Below, piece by piece: positions 1-10,315 of a DNA stretch of 64,000 nt (within the stretch, counting starts at the first letter, position 1; the number at the start of each line of letters is the position of its first letter). The DNA comes from Lampris incognitus (lineage: Eukaryota > Chordata > Actinopteri > Lampriformes > Lampridae), in the NCBI RefSeq assembly GCF_029633865.1, contig NC_079224.1:22448404-22512403 (forward strand), written 5' to 3'. The notes beneath the pieces are model-generated. The model had not been told where the DNA came from and searched no databases. It saw nothing but the letters and a program-made list of their open reading frames with translations. Position numbers and translations under genes: made by a program.

Positions 1-1400
1 GAGCATATCCTGGATGCGTGGTATTGGATGGCGGTCTGGGATGGACCTCTTGTTCAACTCACGGTAGTCACAGCAGAGGCGGAGGCTCCCATCCTTTTTC
101 CGCACACACACGATTGGGCTTGAGTCGGGTGATTTTGACTTAGTTATCCAGCCTCTGTTCAGTAAATCCTCGAGGTATTCCTTCACTTCTTTATGAAGAG
201 GCTTTGGGACTGATGTGTATGTCCGCTTCACCGGTGTGGTGTCACTCAGGCGGATCTTGAGCTGGAGTGATGGAATAGTCCCCACATCATGGTCATCGCG
301 TGCGAACACACTACTCTCCTCCCGCAGTAGCTCTCTCACCTGCAGTTGTTGTTCAGGTGTCAGGTGGTTCAGAGGGACAGGCGGGTCCCATCGATCTTCC
401 TCCTGGTGTTCCGTCTTGACATCACCTGGCCCTTTCAGCTTTGTTGTGTCTCTAATCACAGGTCTTCGTTCTGTACCTGTTGTGGAGGTCCCTGGGATGA
501 CTGGGTTCACTGTACTAGTCCCATCCACATCCAACGGCTTCACGGCGGCAGGGTAGATGGCTCTAGTTCTTTGGGTCTGCCCCAGGGGAGTCCGTGGCGG
601 CAGTGTGATGTCATGAGCTGTGACGTTAGTCACTGGGACAGCGATGCGTGACCAGGTTCCCTTCTGTAAACATACAATGTTTTCATCCACCTTCAGGCCC
701 TCTGGCCACTTTGGGTTCACATTAGGCTCAAAGAGGACGTTCTGGTCTGCTTGGAGGGGCCCTGCTCTAACACCACACTTAACAGTCTTTGTCTGGCCCG
801 CCGGAATAGTCATGCTTTCTCGGCCCACTTTAACCATCCCCTCACCTTCCATATCATCTCGGCTCTTTATCAGCTTCACGAGGACTTCAGCCTTCTTGTA
901 GTCAACCGCGAACGCAATGCTTAGTGCCTTTGTGATTACACTTGATGGCTGTCCAGCTCCAGACTCTAACAGGTGTTCAATTACATTGTAACCGATGATC
1001 GGTTCTTCTGCGGTGCCCTGGTGTGTGGTTACTAGTATTGGCACAGTGAGTTCCATTGGTGGGGTCTGAGTGGTGCTATTCGGTGCTAACTGGACAGTCA
1101 CTTCCACCCATCCAGAGAAAGGAATGGTTGTCTGGTTTGCTGCTTTACCAGTCAGGGTGCCAGGGCCAAGGATCTCTTCTGTGCTTCTCACCTTGGTGTG
1201 TGGGAGATGTTTTCTCCTCCATTCTTCACTGATTAGGCAGACCTGCGACCCGGTATCCCACAATGCCTGTGTGGCTACACCATCAATGTAACAGTTTATC
1301 ATGTATTTCTTTCCAATTAGGTTCAGCAGCTGTGACTGGCGTTTTGAGGAGATATGACTCACTGTGGGTGCTTGCTGTTCCCGCCCTGCCTCGTCTCGCT
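1..1400 (-). CDS. Gypsy pol, protease and start of reverse transcriptase (partial)
   Basis: Translated on the minus strand, this stretch gives a retropepsin-like segment with ALWDTGSQVCLI (around 1260), a linker, and then the beginning of a Gypsy reverse transcriptase with RKKDGSLRLCCDYRELNK near 60-110. The catalytic RT motif lies beyond the window. It follows the gag frame of the same element. It encodes polyprotein enzymes for retrotransposition and has no host role that I can see. This is a fossil element part. Confidence 0.75.
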
Positions 1401-1401
1401 G

Positions 1402-2916
1402 TCAGGCAGACTCTCTGGCTTCTAGTAGCTGAATACTGTCGTCGATGAGCTTGCTGGTGACAGTACAGCTAGATGTGTCTACCTGCTCCGATTTTTCAGG
1501 CCTCTGAGCTCTACACCCTCTTGAAAGATGGCCACTCTGTCCGCATTTGAAACAGTGGTTGCACTGGTCGCCCCTTTCACTGTCTTGACAGGCTTTGCAT
1601 CCGCGCTTCCTCACAGGCTGCTGCTGACGAGAAGGTCTTTGGCCAGAGGAGTGGTTCATGGCTTTTCTCATCTGTTCCATTTCTCCTTTCAGCTGTTGGA
1701 TTATCTCGTAGAACGCAGACTCCTTTTGGTTCCCTGCCTGTGTCTTAAGGGCTTTCACACTCGCGGATGTTGATGGCGACGACTCCTGACCCCCGACCAC
1801 TGCAGCTTCCGCTCCTAGATACTGATGTGCCTCAGCTCGCACTTCCCGCACTCTGGTTTCCTTACTGTGGGAGCTCTTCTTGAATTTCCGCTGTCTCTCT
1901 GACTCGAAACTTGCGGCCTCTATCATCTTAACAATGAGAACATCATCAGTAGTTGCTTGATCATCGAGATAGCTCTTGAGCTGATATTTTACCTGGTCAT
2001 TCACTAGCCCAGTTCCCACAGCTCTTAGGAACTTCTTCTGTATCAGTTCAGGGCTGTATTGTTCATCAGAGCCAGGCTCTCTCGCTGCTGCTAAGAGTCT
2101 CTCTTTACATGCTATGGCTCGGAACAGGAAGTTCTGTGGTGACTCCTGACTGTCCTGTGTGATGTTGATTAGTCGGTGATATAGGTCCACAGAGCTATCC
2201 TCTTTGAAATGGCCTTTCAGAATGGTCCTCAGCTGAGGGAGGGTGAGTTCGGTTTTGATCTCTAACAAGTCACGGAGAGTCAGCCCAGGGCTGATGGCTC
2301 GGATTACAGCCTCTATTATCTCCAACTCGCTGTGGCCTTTTCTCACCTCCATATCAATCTGATGCGTAAGATTTATATAAGACAACTTGTCTATCTGCCC
2401 CCGTTCTCCTATTTGGCCATTTATCTTAAAGTCTCTGCGTATGGTCACTTCAGAGGGTTGGATTACTGACGGGATTGGGTTTGAAGGTTGACTAGGTCTG
2501 CTGGGTTCTTTAAGACTTAGTTTCTCACTGAGGCATGATATCTCTTCCTCAAGCGCTTTTGTGGATGCAGTAAAGCTGGACTGTAAGGCCTGATATTGTT
2601 CATGTAAGCTTGCCAATTCAGCAGCATCCTTGTTAGTACTGTCTGCACCTGCACCAGTATGTGACTCCGCCCCTCTCTGCTTCATTTCACTAGAGAGGTC
2701 CACTAGTCTGGACAGAAACTGACGTGCTACCTCTTCATCCTCCTTCTCAATTGCTTCATCCACAGTTTCACTAATAAGTCTGATCAGCGCATGCCTCTTT
2801 GTCTGGTTTTCAGTGGGGACTTTAGCAATAACACACACCTCTTTTAACTGGTCCAGCCCTAACTGCAGGAGGGTCTCACTCAGCCTGTCTTGCAGTTGCT
2901 CAAGCTCCAGTTCCAT
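1402..2916 (-). CDS. Gypsy gag protein, 504 aa
   Basis: The protein has a charged, probably coiled-coil N-terminus (about residues 1-150), a central capsid-like region, and a C-terminal cysteine-rich nucleic-acid-binding region with a CCHC knuckle (CFKCGQSGHLSRGC). An extra CxxC pair lies just before the knuckle. It would coat the element RNA. The ATG at 2916 follows the primer-binding site by about 65 bases, as expected for the first gene of an LTR element. Gag and pol are in separate frames. It is a fossil element part. Confidence 0.8.
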   Translation of the reverse strand: MELELEQLQDRLSETLLQLGLDQLKEVCVIAKVPTENQTKRHALIRLISETVDEAIEKEDEEVARQFLSRLVDLSSEMKQRGAESHTGAGADSTNKDAAELASLHEQYQALQSSFTASTKALEEEISCLSEKLSLKEPSRPSQPSNPIPSVIQPSEVTIRRDFKINGQIGERGQIDKLSYINLTHQIDMEVRKGHSELEIIEAVIRAISPGLTLRDLLEIKTELTLPQLRTILKGHFKEDSSVDLYHRLINITQDSQESPQNFLFRAIACKERLLAAAREPGSDEQYSPELIQKKFLRAVGTGLVNDQVKYQLKSYLDDQATTDDVLIVKMIEAASFESERQRKFKKSSHSKETRVREVRAEAHQYLGAEAAVVGGQESSPSTSASVKALKTQAGNQKESAFYEIIQQLKGEMEQMRKAMNHSSGQRPSRQQQPVRKRGCKACQDSERGDQCNHCFKCGQSGHLSRGCRAQRPEKSEQVDTSSCTVTSKLIDDSIQLLEARESA

Positions 2917-2981
2917 TGTTGGTCACGTGTTCTCACTCCGCTCCCCACTTCTTCTCCTGACAATGGTGGCAATGGCGCTGA

Positions 2982-2999
2982 TCCCGGGTTTCGGCACCA
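2982..2999 (-). other. Primer-binding site of the Gypsy element
   Basis: On the minus strand TGGTGCCGAAACCCGGGA follows the LTR end after a short spacer. It opens with the TGG that pairs with a tRNA CCA end, so it is a good tRNA primer site. I do not name the tRNA. Confidence 0.65.
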
Positions 3000-3004
3000 A
3001 TATT

Positions 3005-3745
3005 TGTAGCACACTTGATAAGAATGACACTTACAAGGGCTGGTGTTTTTGTTGTTTTACTCCATCTGTCAAATAGACATTACAGAGGACACGTTTTCAG
3101 AGCATGGCTAACTATACGAACGGCAACACTCATCTCCAATTTATACACAATAAGAGCACCAAATATATTCTTCCATAAATTCACATTAGTCTAGCCCACC
3201 GCTAGCAAAGCTAAACAGTATATAACGTTACGGAACATGGGGGGATCAAAATAGCAACACACATAGGCCTACCTTCATATTTACACAGTGTGGAGACACT
3301 AAACATAGTAAAGGGAGACTAATCACACATACAGACAATGTCAAAGCCAAGCTACAGAACAATGGGTTCAGACCGCGGGAGCTATGGCTATGCTAACGTT
3401 AGCAACTCGCTAGCAATCTAGCTAACGTTAGCCAGTGATATGACGTTATCAAAATAAATATGAAAGTCCCTTCGTGGGTATTTCTAATAGGCATCCATAT
3501 CCCACCTACACATCATATTTAATCACCATCCTAATTCCATATGTCTAACTAGTCTGCTTACCTGTCAAATAGACATTACAGAGGACACGTTTTCAGAGCA
3601 TGGCTAACTATACGAACGGCAACACTCATCTGACGACTCTACCCGAATGCCCCAGAGTGCACCGCGGGAGCCAGCACTACGTCACACAGGCTAGAAGCAA
3701 TTAACCTGCAGTGCCCTCCTGTGGCGAGAACCGGCTATCACAACA
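3005..3745 (-). repeat. 5' LTR of the left-edge Gypsy element
   Basis: On the minus strand the LTR runs from TGTTGTGATAGCC to GTGTGCTACA, about 740 bp, and ends a few bases before the primer-binding site. The outer limit could be 3742-3748 because the border is a CAA repeat. It contains a 70-bp direct repeat (see separate entry). The partner LTR is outside the window. Confidence 0.65.
3066..3631 (-). repeat. 70-bp direct repeat pair inside the LTR
   Basis: The 70 bases at 3066-3135 recur without visible change at 3562-3631, separated by 426 bp of LTR. Read on the minus strand, the stretch between the copies starts with GTAAGC directly after the first copy. The identity suggests a recent duplication within the LTR or a recombinant LTR. 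Confidence 0.85.
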
Positions 3746-4755
3746 ACACAGCAGACAATTCTCCTCTTTACTAGTAGTGAGTGGTCAATGAAGGTAAGTA
3801 TCTGAAATAGAAGGTAGGTATATAAAATAAAAAATAGATGGGGGGCTACTAAATCCTAAGTACCCCACAAGATGATGAGAGAAACGAGCAGTTTGATGAA
3901 TGACAGTGTGATGATTCTGATGGTATTACTGTGGTAGTAGTCTATTGATGCACAGGATGTTGATTCTGGACTTGGTTACCCAGAGCTTGATAACAATAAT
4001 GTAACCATATTCACATATACCCATTACCCTACCCATTACCATTACATATACCCACTAATGATATGGGATTACATGTATCATTGACTAAGTATATGTAAAT
4101 GTCAATGTTGTTTAAAATATTAAAATAGTTTATTACCTCACTATGGTATTCCTTTTTATCATGTATTTTGATTGTGTATTTAAACAAATGTATAGAGACC
4201 AGTTTGTGACCTAACTGGCTTTGGTCTAGTTCTCATTTAAGGCTCACAATCACCTCAAACAATGAAATAGTATGGGTATATTATACATTTCCTGAATCTT
4301 TACAGTCCTGTGAGTATTCCAGTGTTTGTGTTTTGTGTCCCTGATATTCCTAGATGCCACAGGGCTAAAAGAAAGTATATAGTTTAGGCGAAAATTGCAG
4401 AAAGATGTGTGTTATTGACGGGTTGAAGAGCTCAAGTGACCTCTATATTTGTGAGAAATATCCACAACAGGGCTTGAATGAAAGCTAAGAAGATCCCCTT
4501 TAAAACGATACCAAAGACAATATTATAGAACATTGAAAAATGTCCTGACCATGAGGCTAAACCAGGATATGCACCAGCGTCTAAAATGCAATTTAGTTTA
4601 GCGGTTGGTTAACTTCATGAGCTGATAACTGTGATACAGCTGCCACTCAGGAATGGTTATCATACCAAAATATCATCTACAGACATGGATCCTTTCAAAA
4701 ATTATAAGTAAGTTTTGCCACCTTGAGTGTACCGAAATATCGTCTGGCCCATGGA

Positions 4756-4756
<1 letters not shown>
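3746..4756. other. Non-coding spacer
   Basis: AT-rich sequence without a recognisable gene, transposon protein or terminal repeat. Confidence 0.6.
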
Positions 4757-4828
<72 letters not shown>

Positions 4829-4858
4829 ACACACACACACTAATGCATACCCTCTCTT

Positions 4859-4934
<76 letters not shown>

Positions 4935-4961
4935 CCACACATTAATGCATACCCTCTCTTG

Positions 4962-5058
<97 letters not shown>

Positions 5059-5142
5059 CCACACATTAATGCATACCCTCTCTTGCTCTCTCTCGCTCTC
5101 TCTCTCTCACACACACACACACACTATTGCATACCCTCTCTT

Positions 5143-5230
<88 letters not shown>

Positions 5231-5250
5231 TCACACACACACACACACAA
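4757..5250. repeat. Compound (CT)n/(CA)n array with a repeated linker
   Basis: Long CT runs pass into CA runs, followed by a linker of the type TAATGCATACCCTCTCTTG. The block is repeated four times (linkers near 4841, 4944, 5067 and 5126), giving a higher-order minisatellite built from two microsatellites. Long open frames here are artefacts of the dinucleotide repeats. Confidence 0.95.
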
Positions 5251-5990
5251 ACAAAACTCAAGTAAGTGTCATACTCCAAGAACCCGTTTGAAATGCCTCC
5301 CAGTTGGTGTTGATTATGCGTCCATGTAGAAATGCACACAGCCCGGCCTGACGTCTCCTCATACAAAAGCGCCGACGGGAGAAAATCAGCAGAACAACGA
5401 GATAACAAAAGGTGGGAGCTCCGGTTGGCTGTACAGATTCATGACATCTAAACATCCGGTGTTTCTTCCCCCTTCTTCTTATGTTCTCGGAGATGAGATC
5501 CTCTGGAATCAGAGGAAGTTAAACATGTAGTCCTTTAATCAAAATTCCCTGTGAACCCGAGACTTTGAAAACCCCTTGTAGAGCGACAAAGCAGTGCTTA
5601 AAAGGGGTTTGCCTGGGGATATATGGTTGTAATAATTGGGAGACTACTGGTAATCCGCACTGAGCTCAAGGCAAAATCATTTACAATAAGGTGGCTGATA
5701 GCAAATGCTTTCAAACATTTTAGAGGAGGAAAAAAAAACCCCCAAAAACAGGTTTTTGAGGTGTGACAACTTAAACGTGGCTGCTAGCTGTGGGATACCA
5801 TTTCAAACGTTGTCTAAAAATGTGGTTAAAGCTGTATAGTTTATAGTATAATAAAAAAGTTGAAATTTTATTAAGACCAACTTTGATACATTAAGGCCCC
5901 GGGGGGGGGGGGGGGCGGGCTTGTGTATTGGTGCCTGTCTGCAAAATAGCTTTTGCATGGCCACCCTAGCCACGCGTGTCAGACAAGAGG
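5251..5990. other. Non-coding spacer with a 15-base G run
   Basis: No gene seen. A run of 15 G lies at 5901-5915. Confidence 0.6.
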
Positions 5991-5993
5991 CTT

Positions 5994-6050
5994 GGCGTCC
6001 GGGTAGCGTAGCGGTCTATTCCGTTGCCTACCAACAATGCTGATGTGTTG
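5994..6050 (+). mobile_element. SINE family A, head fragment
   Basis: About 50 bases match the tRNA-like head of the full SINE copy at 6367 (GGTCTATTCCGTTGCCTACC). The body is missing, so this is a truncated remnant. Confidence 0.6.
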
Positions 6051-6366
6051 GGTCTCAACCAAGTAGCCTCCATGGAGCAGTCTGCAAAGCTAAGATTGGA
6101 CGGCCCAGGTTTTGCACAGGCCCAACGTTCTTTAAGTTCTCTCAATGAGAGGAAAACTAAATATCACAAATGATCAGTGTGTTCAACTCTTGAGCTTGAT
6201 CTGGCCCACAGAGCTATAAAGATGCAGGGATGCAAATATGGGAAACAATCCAAACCAGACTGGAACAAGAAAACAAAGCAAAGCTGGCTCTTTGACTTGT
6301 CAGTGCAGGGTCAAATGGCTTACCATCACTTTCCAGAGAGCATCACATATGCAGAAATTGTACACA

Positions 6367-6824
6367 TGGGTGTCCGGGTGGTGTGGCAGTCGCTTCTGTT
6401 GCCTACCAACACGGGGATCGCCAGTTCAAATCCCCATGTTACCTCCGGCTTGGTCGGGCATCCCTACAGACACGATTGGCCGTGTCTGCGGGTGGGAAGC
6501 CTGATATGGATATGTGTCCTGGTTGCTGCACTAGCACCTCCTCTGGTCGGGTGGGGTGCCTGTTCATGGGAGGGGGAACTGTGGGAAATAGTGTGATCCT
6601 CCCATGTGCTACATCCTCCTGGTGAAACTCCCCACTGTCAGGTGAAAAGACGCAGCTGACAACTCCACATGTATCGGACGAGGCATGTGGTAGTCTGCAG
6701 CCCTGCCCGGATCAGCAGAGGGGGTGCAGCAGTGACCGGGACAGCTCGGAAGAGTGGGGTAATTGGCCGGATACAATTGAGGAGAGAAAAAGGGGAGGGA
6801 AATCCCCTACTCCAAAAAAAAGAA
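6367..6824 (+). mobile_element. SINE family A, full-length tRNA-headed copy
   Basis: This 458-bp element starts with a tRNA-like head carrying a B-box type motif (GTTCAAATCCC near 6424). An unrelated body of about 330 bp follows, and the element ends in an A-rich tail. It is flanked by a perfect 14-bp direct repeat, AGAAATTGTACACA, at 6353-6366 and 6825-6838, the target-site duplication expected from LINE-driven insertion. Other copies are at 26558 (split) and 30438, with a head fragment at 5994. Confidence 0.9.
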
Positions 6825-6838
6825 AGAAATTGTACACA

Positions 6839-7190
6839 CACAAATGTAGCAATAGATATGCTGTCTGTGAGCCCGGGAAAGCTAGTTGTGTAAATGAAAT
6901 GTAAATCATTAAGTGAACAAATTCAGATTTAGAACTGAACAAGTTAGTCGCAGAACAAGTTACTGCACAATCTTGCACCAAGGGTCATGTTAGCATAGCT
7001 TGAGGTAAGAGAGGTTGCCACCCTTCATCTTCCTACACAATGTTTTGCATCTACTGAGTAACACTTAGCTATGTAAACTCTTTCTCCATGGACAAATCAG
7101 CTGAAATTTGCCACAGCAAACTGGGCATAGTTGGGACTCTGTTCAAGGAATTGAAGAAATTGCAGCAATGTGAAGGTTGTCAACATTATA
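6839..7190. other. Non-coding spacer
   Basis: No gene or repeat recognised. Confidence 0.5.
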
Positions 7191-7692
7191 CAAGTCAGAG
7201 ATTGAATCCGAGAAGCATAATTGTTTTGTCTCTTCTCCCGCGAATGTGAATGGTGTGAGGTGAGTCTCCCCTGTGTGCATGTGTAGTCTGTCTTCCTGTC
7301 AGGTCTACATGGTGGTGGTGGCCGTGTGGCTCGGGTCCTGGGCTGTTCCGGTGGCGTCTGAACACTGCTTGGCATCCTCCTCATCATATTCTTCATATAT
7401 TTCATAATTCCATTATAATTCTGTTATCCTCTTTCAATGTTGTATTCAGTAAATTGTGTAAACACAACATCCATTGCACATCTGTCCATCTTGGGAGAGA
7501 GATCCCTCCTCTGTTGCTCTTCCTGAGCTTTCTTCCTATTTTTTCCTCCCTTTTAAAGGTTTTGTTTTTTTAGGGAGTTGTTCCTTAACCGATGCGAGGA
7601 TCTAAGGACGGGGTGTTTTATTGCTGTAAAGCCCACTGAAGCAAAGCTGTAATTTGGGATAATGGGCTACACAAATAAAATTGACTTGACAT
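7191..7692 (+). mobile_element. L2-type LINE, 3'-end fragment
   Basis: This stretch aligns by eye with the 3' untranslated end of the L2 copy at 29230-29800. Shared landmarks are the CATCTTGGGAGAGAGATCCC block, the block beginning TTGTTCCTTA, and a terminal AAGCCCACTGA block with AATAAAATTGACTTGACA. Only the tail is present, which is the usual result of incomplete reverse transcription. Confidence 0.75.
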
Positions 7693-8075
7693 GTACCATG
7701 CAGTCATTGAGCTTGGGTTTGCAAGATAAGCCCTATGTCAATTGTATGATACCTATAGAAATATTGTCAAGAAATTGATTACCACACTTCTGCATTCATT
7801 ATTTCACTCGACTTAATGCCAAATGCAAATGGAGCTTTAGTGAAAGTTCAGTCAGGAAGACTATCTCTTCCATGCATAGGCCTGTAGTTATGTTCCTTAT
7901 TTTATCCTGCCATTCTCATCTTTCATGCATGCTCACTCATATTTTCCCTTGCTGTCATCACCTGTGGCTGTTAATTGAGTTATCAGCCGATCACATCCCC
8001 TGTTCTCATCTATCCAATAGCACAGCCACACACCTGCATGGTTAGCCTTTCATCTTGCTGCTGTCTTTTTTTAAA
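7693..8075. other. Non-coding spacer
   Basis: No feature recognised. Confidence 0.5.
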
Positions 8076-8077
8076 TA

Positions 8078-9644
8078 CACTGCTCAAAAAAATAAAGGGA
8101 ACACATAAGCAATGCAATGTAGCTCCAAGTCAATCACACTTTTGAGATATCAACCTGTCCAGTTAGGAAGCAACACTGATATGTGAATCAATTTCACCTT
8201 TTGGTAAATTGTCTAATTTCCACCAGGTGGAAATTAGACAATTTGCAAGACAACCCCTATAACAGGAATGGATTTGCAGGTGGTGGCCACAGACCATTTG
8301 CCTGTCCTCATCTTTTCTGGCCGATCTTTGGTTAGTTTTTCATTTTGCTAGTGCCCTCACTACTAGAGGTGGCATGAGGCGGTATCTGCAACCTACAGAA
8401 GTTGCTCAGGTAGTGCAGCTCATCCAGGATGGCACATCAATGCGTGCTGTGGCAAGAAGATTTGATGTGTCTCCCAGCACAGTGTCCAGAGCATGGAGGA
8501 GGTACCAGGAGACAGGCCAGTACACCAGGAGACGTGGAGGGGGCCGCAGGAGGACAACAAACCCTCAGCAGGACCGCTATCTGGTCCTTTGTGCAAGGAG
8601 GAACAGGAGGAGCACTGCCGGAGCCCTACAAAACGACCTTCAACAGGCCACTAATGTGCAGGTTTCTGCTCAAACAGTGAGAAACAGAATGCATGAGGAT
8701 GGTATGAGGGCCCGACGTCCACAATTGGGGCCTGTGCTCACAGCCCAACACCGTGCAGCCCGATTAACCTTTGCCAGAGAACATCTTGGTTGGCAGATTC
8801 GCCATTGGCGCCCTGTGCTCTTCACAGATGAGAGCAGGTTCACACTGAACACATGTGACAGACGTGAGAGAGTCTGGAGACGCTGTGGAGAACGTTCTGC
8901 TGCCTGCAACATCCTCCAGCATGACCGGTTTGGCGGTGGGTCAGTGATGGTCTGGGGAGGCATATCCTTGGAGGGCCGCACAGACCTCTACGTGCTAGCC
9001 AGAGGTACCATGACTGCCATTAGGTACCGGGATGAGATCCTCAGACCCATTGTCAGACCATATGCTGGTGCAGTGGGCCCTGGGTTCCTGCTCATGCATG
9101 ACAATGCTCGTCCTCATGTAGCCAGAGTGTGTCAGCAGTTCCTGTATGTCGAGGGCATTGATGCTATGGACTGGCCTGCACGTTCCCCAGACCTGAATCC
9201 AATTGAGCACCTCTGGGACATCATGTCTCGTACCATCCGCCAACGCGATGTCGCACCACAGACTGTCCAGGAGTTGACCAGGTCTGGGAGGAGATCCCTC
9301 AGGAGACCATCCGTCGTCTCATCAGGAGCATGCCCAGACGTTGTAGGGAGTGCATACAGGCACGTGGAGGCCACACACACTACTGAGCCTCATTTTGAAT
9401 CGTCTTGAGGAATTTCCACAGAAGTTGGATCAGCCTATGTTCTCATTTTCCACTTTGATTTTGAGTATGATTCTGAATCCAGACCTTAATGGGCTAATGA
9501 TTTTGATTTCCATTGATCATTCTTAGGTTATTTTGCTCTAAACACATTCCTCTGTCTAATAAATAAAGATTTTCAGCTGAAATATTTCATTCATCGAGGT
9601 CTATATTGTGTTTTTAGGTGTTCCCTTTATTTTTTTGAGCAGTA
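8078..9644 (+). mobile_element. Tc1/mariner transposon (DD34E), copy 1
   Basis: The element is bounded by inverted ends, CACTGCTCAAAAAAATAAAG on the left and its complement on the right, and by TA target duplications (8076-8077 and 9645-9646). The ends are A-rich and about 27 bp long. It is 1567 bp, exactly 13 bp shorter than the copy at 43555-45134, and that difference falls inside the transposase gene. The two copies are almost identical, so both arrived recently. Confidence 0.95.
8374..9408 (+). pseudogene. Tc1-type transposase, frameshifted near the C-terminus
   Basis: The predicted protein starts with a paired-like helix-turn-helix ([20 protein letters not shown]) followed by a second DNA-binding part rich in arginine. 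It then has a DDE core: D152 in [10 protein letters not shown]243 in LMHDNARPH and the glutamate in [11 protein letters not shown], with 34 residues between the last two. Against the 341-aa copy on the other strand it lacks 13 bases at about 9279. This shifts the frame and replaces roughly the last 45 residues, giving an abnormal 344-aa product. The catalytic residues remain, but the altered tail makes normal activity doubtful. Confidence 0.9.
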
Positions 9645-9769
9645 TATGTTTCTCTCTCCGCCTCTAGCCATTCGTGCTGCTGTTTTACACACCCCTCCAC
9701 CTCCCCATCACCGCCAAGTCCTCGCAGATCATCAGTTTCCACACTTCATTGGCATCACTGGCCTTACAG

Positions 9770-9845
9770 GGCGGCACGGTGGCCTAGTGGTTAGCACTGT
9801 TGCCTCAGGCTGGGAACTACGCCAAAGCCTGCAGGTTACATCACT
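9770..9845 (+). mobile_element. SINE family B, head fragment
   Basis: The sequence GGCGGCACGGTGGCCTAGTG and the following bases match the head of the SINE at 9908 and 19034. The body is missing. Confidence 0.6.
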
Positions 9846-9907
9846 ATTTTCGATTTTCGGTCTTTTCTATCTGTGTTTTAATATTTGATTTTTTTTGATT
9901 TGGTGGG

Positions 9908-10215
9908 GGCGGCACGGTGGCGCAGTGGTTAGCGCGGTCGCCTCACAGCAAGAAGGTCCTGGGTTCGCTCCAGGGTAGTCCAACCTTGGGCGTAGTCCAA
10001 CCTTGGGCGTGAGGAAAATCCCCCCCCCCCCCCAAAAAAAAAGAAGGTCCTGAGTTTGAACCCCAGGCCGTCCCAGGTCCTTTCTGTGTGGAGTTTGCAT
10101 ATTCTTCCCATGTCTGCGTGAGTTTCCGCCGGGTTCTCCGGTTTCCTCCCACCATCAAAAAGACATGCATGTTAGGGTTAACACTCCTGTCTGTGCCCCT
10201 GACCGAGGCATGGAA
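9908..10215 (+). mobile_element. SINE family B copy with a disrupted head
   Basis: A tRNA-like head (GCACGGTGGCGCAGTGGTTA) is followed by the GAAGGTCCTGGGTTCG B-box region. A C-rich/A-rich insert then occurs (14 C at 10021-10034) and the GAAGGTCCTGAGTTTGAACCCC region is repeated before the normal body (TGTGGAGTTTGCATATTCT, then AAAAGACATGCATG). The partial head duplication suggests two copies fused by recombination or slippage. Confidence 0.75.
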
Positions 10216-10229
10216 AGAGGAACTGGAAT

Positions 10230-10249
10230 ATCTATCTATCTATCTATCG

Positions 10250-10312
<63 letters not shown>
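10230..10312. repeat. (TATC)n/(TGTC)n tetranucleotide microsatellite
   Basis: Five TATC units are followed by about fifteen TGTC units, directly downstream of the SINE. Confidence 0.95.
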
Positions 10313-10315
10313 ATC

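Larger units (their letters stand above)
1..3745 (-). mobile_element. Gypsy-type LTR retrotransposon, cut by the window edge
   Basis: A fossil Ty3/Gypsy element lies on the minus strand. Reading from right to left it shows one LTR (about 3745 to 3005), a primer-binding site, a gag reading frame (2916-1402), an aspartic protease with a D-T-G motif near 1255, and the start of reverse transcriptase, which reaches the left edge. The rest of pol and the second LTR lie outside the window, so LTR identity, and therefore age, cannot be judged. The visible coding parts look well preserved. Family assignment rests on the order gag, protease, RT and on the typical Gypsy RT opening. Confidence 0.85.

Noticed and set aside
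4653-5408. Several open frames of 86-180 residues rich in Ser/Leu, Thr/His or Arg/Glu
   Set aside because: They are translations of CT, CA and GA repeats in all frames and have no domain.
6420-6440. tRNA genes at SINE heads (also 9950, 19090, 26610, 42030)
   Set aside because: Promoter boxes are present, but the cloverleaf stems do not pair and the sequences continue into SINE bodies, so they are retroposed tRNA-like heads.
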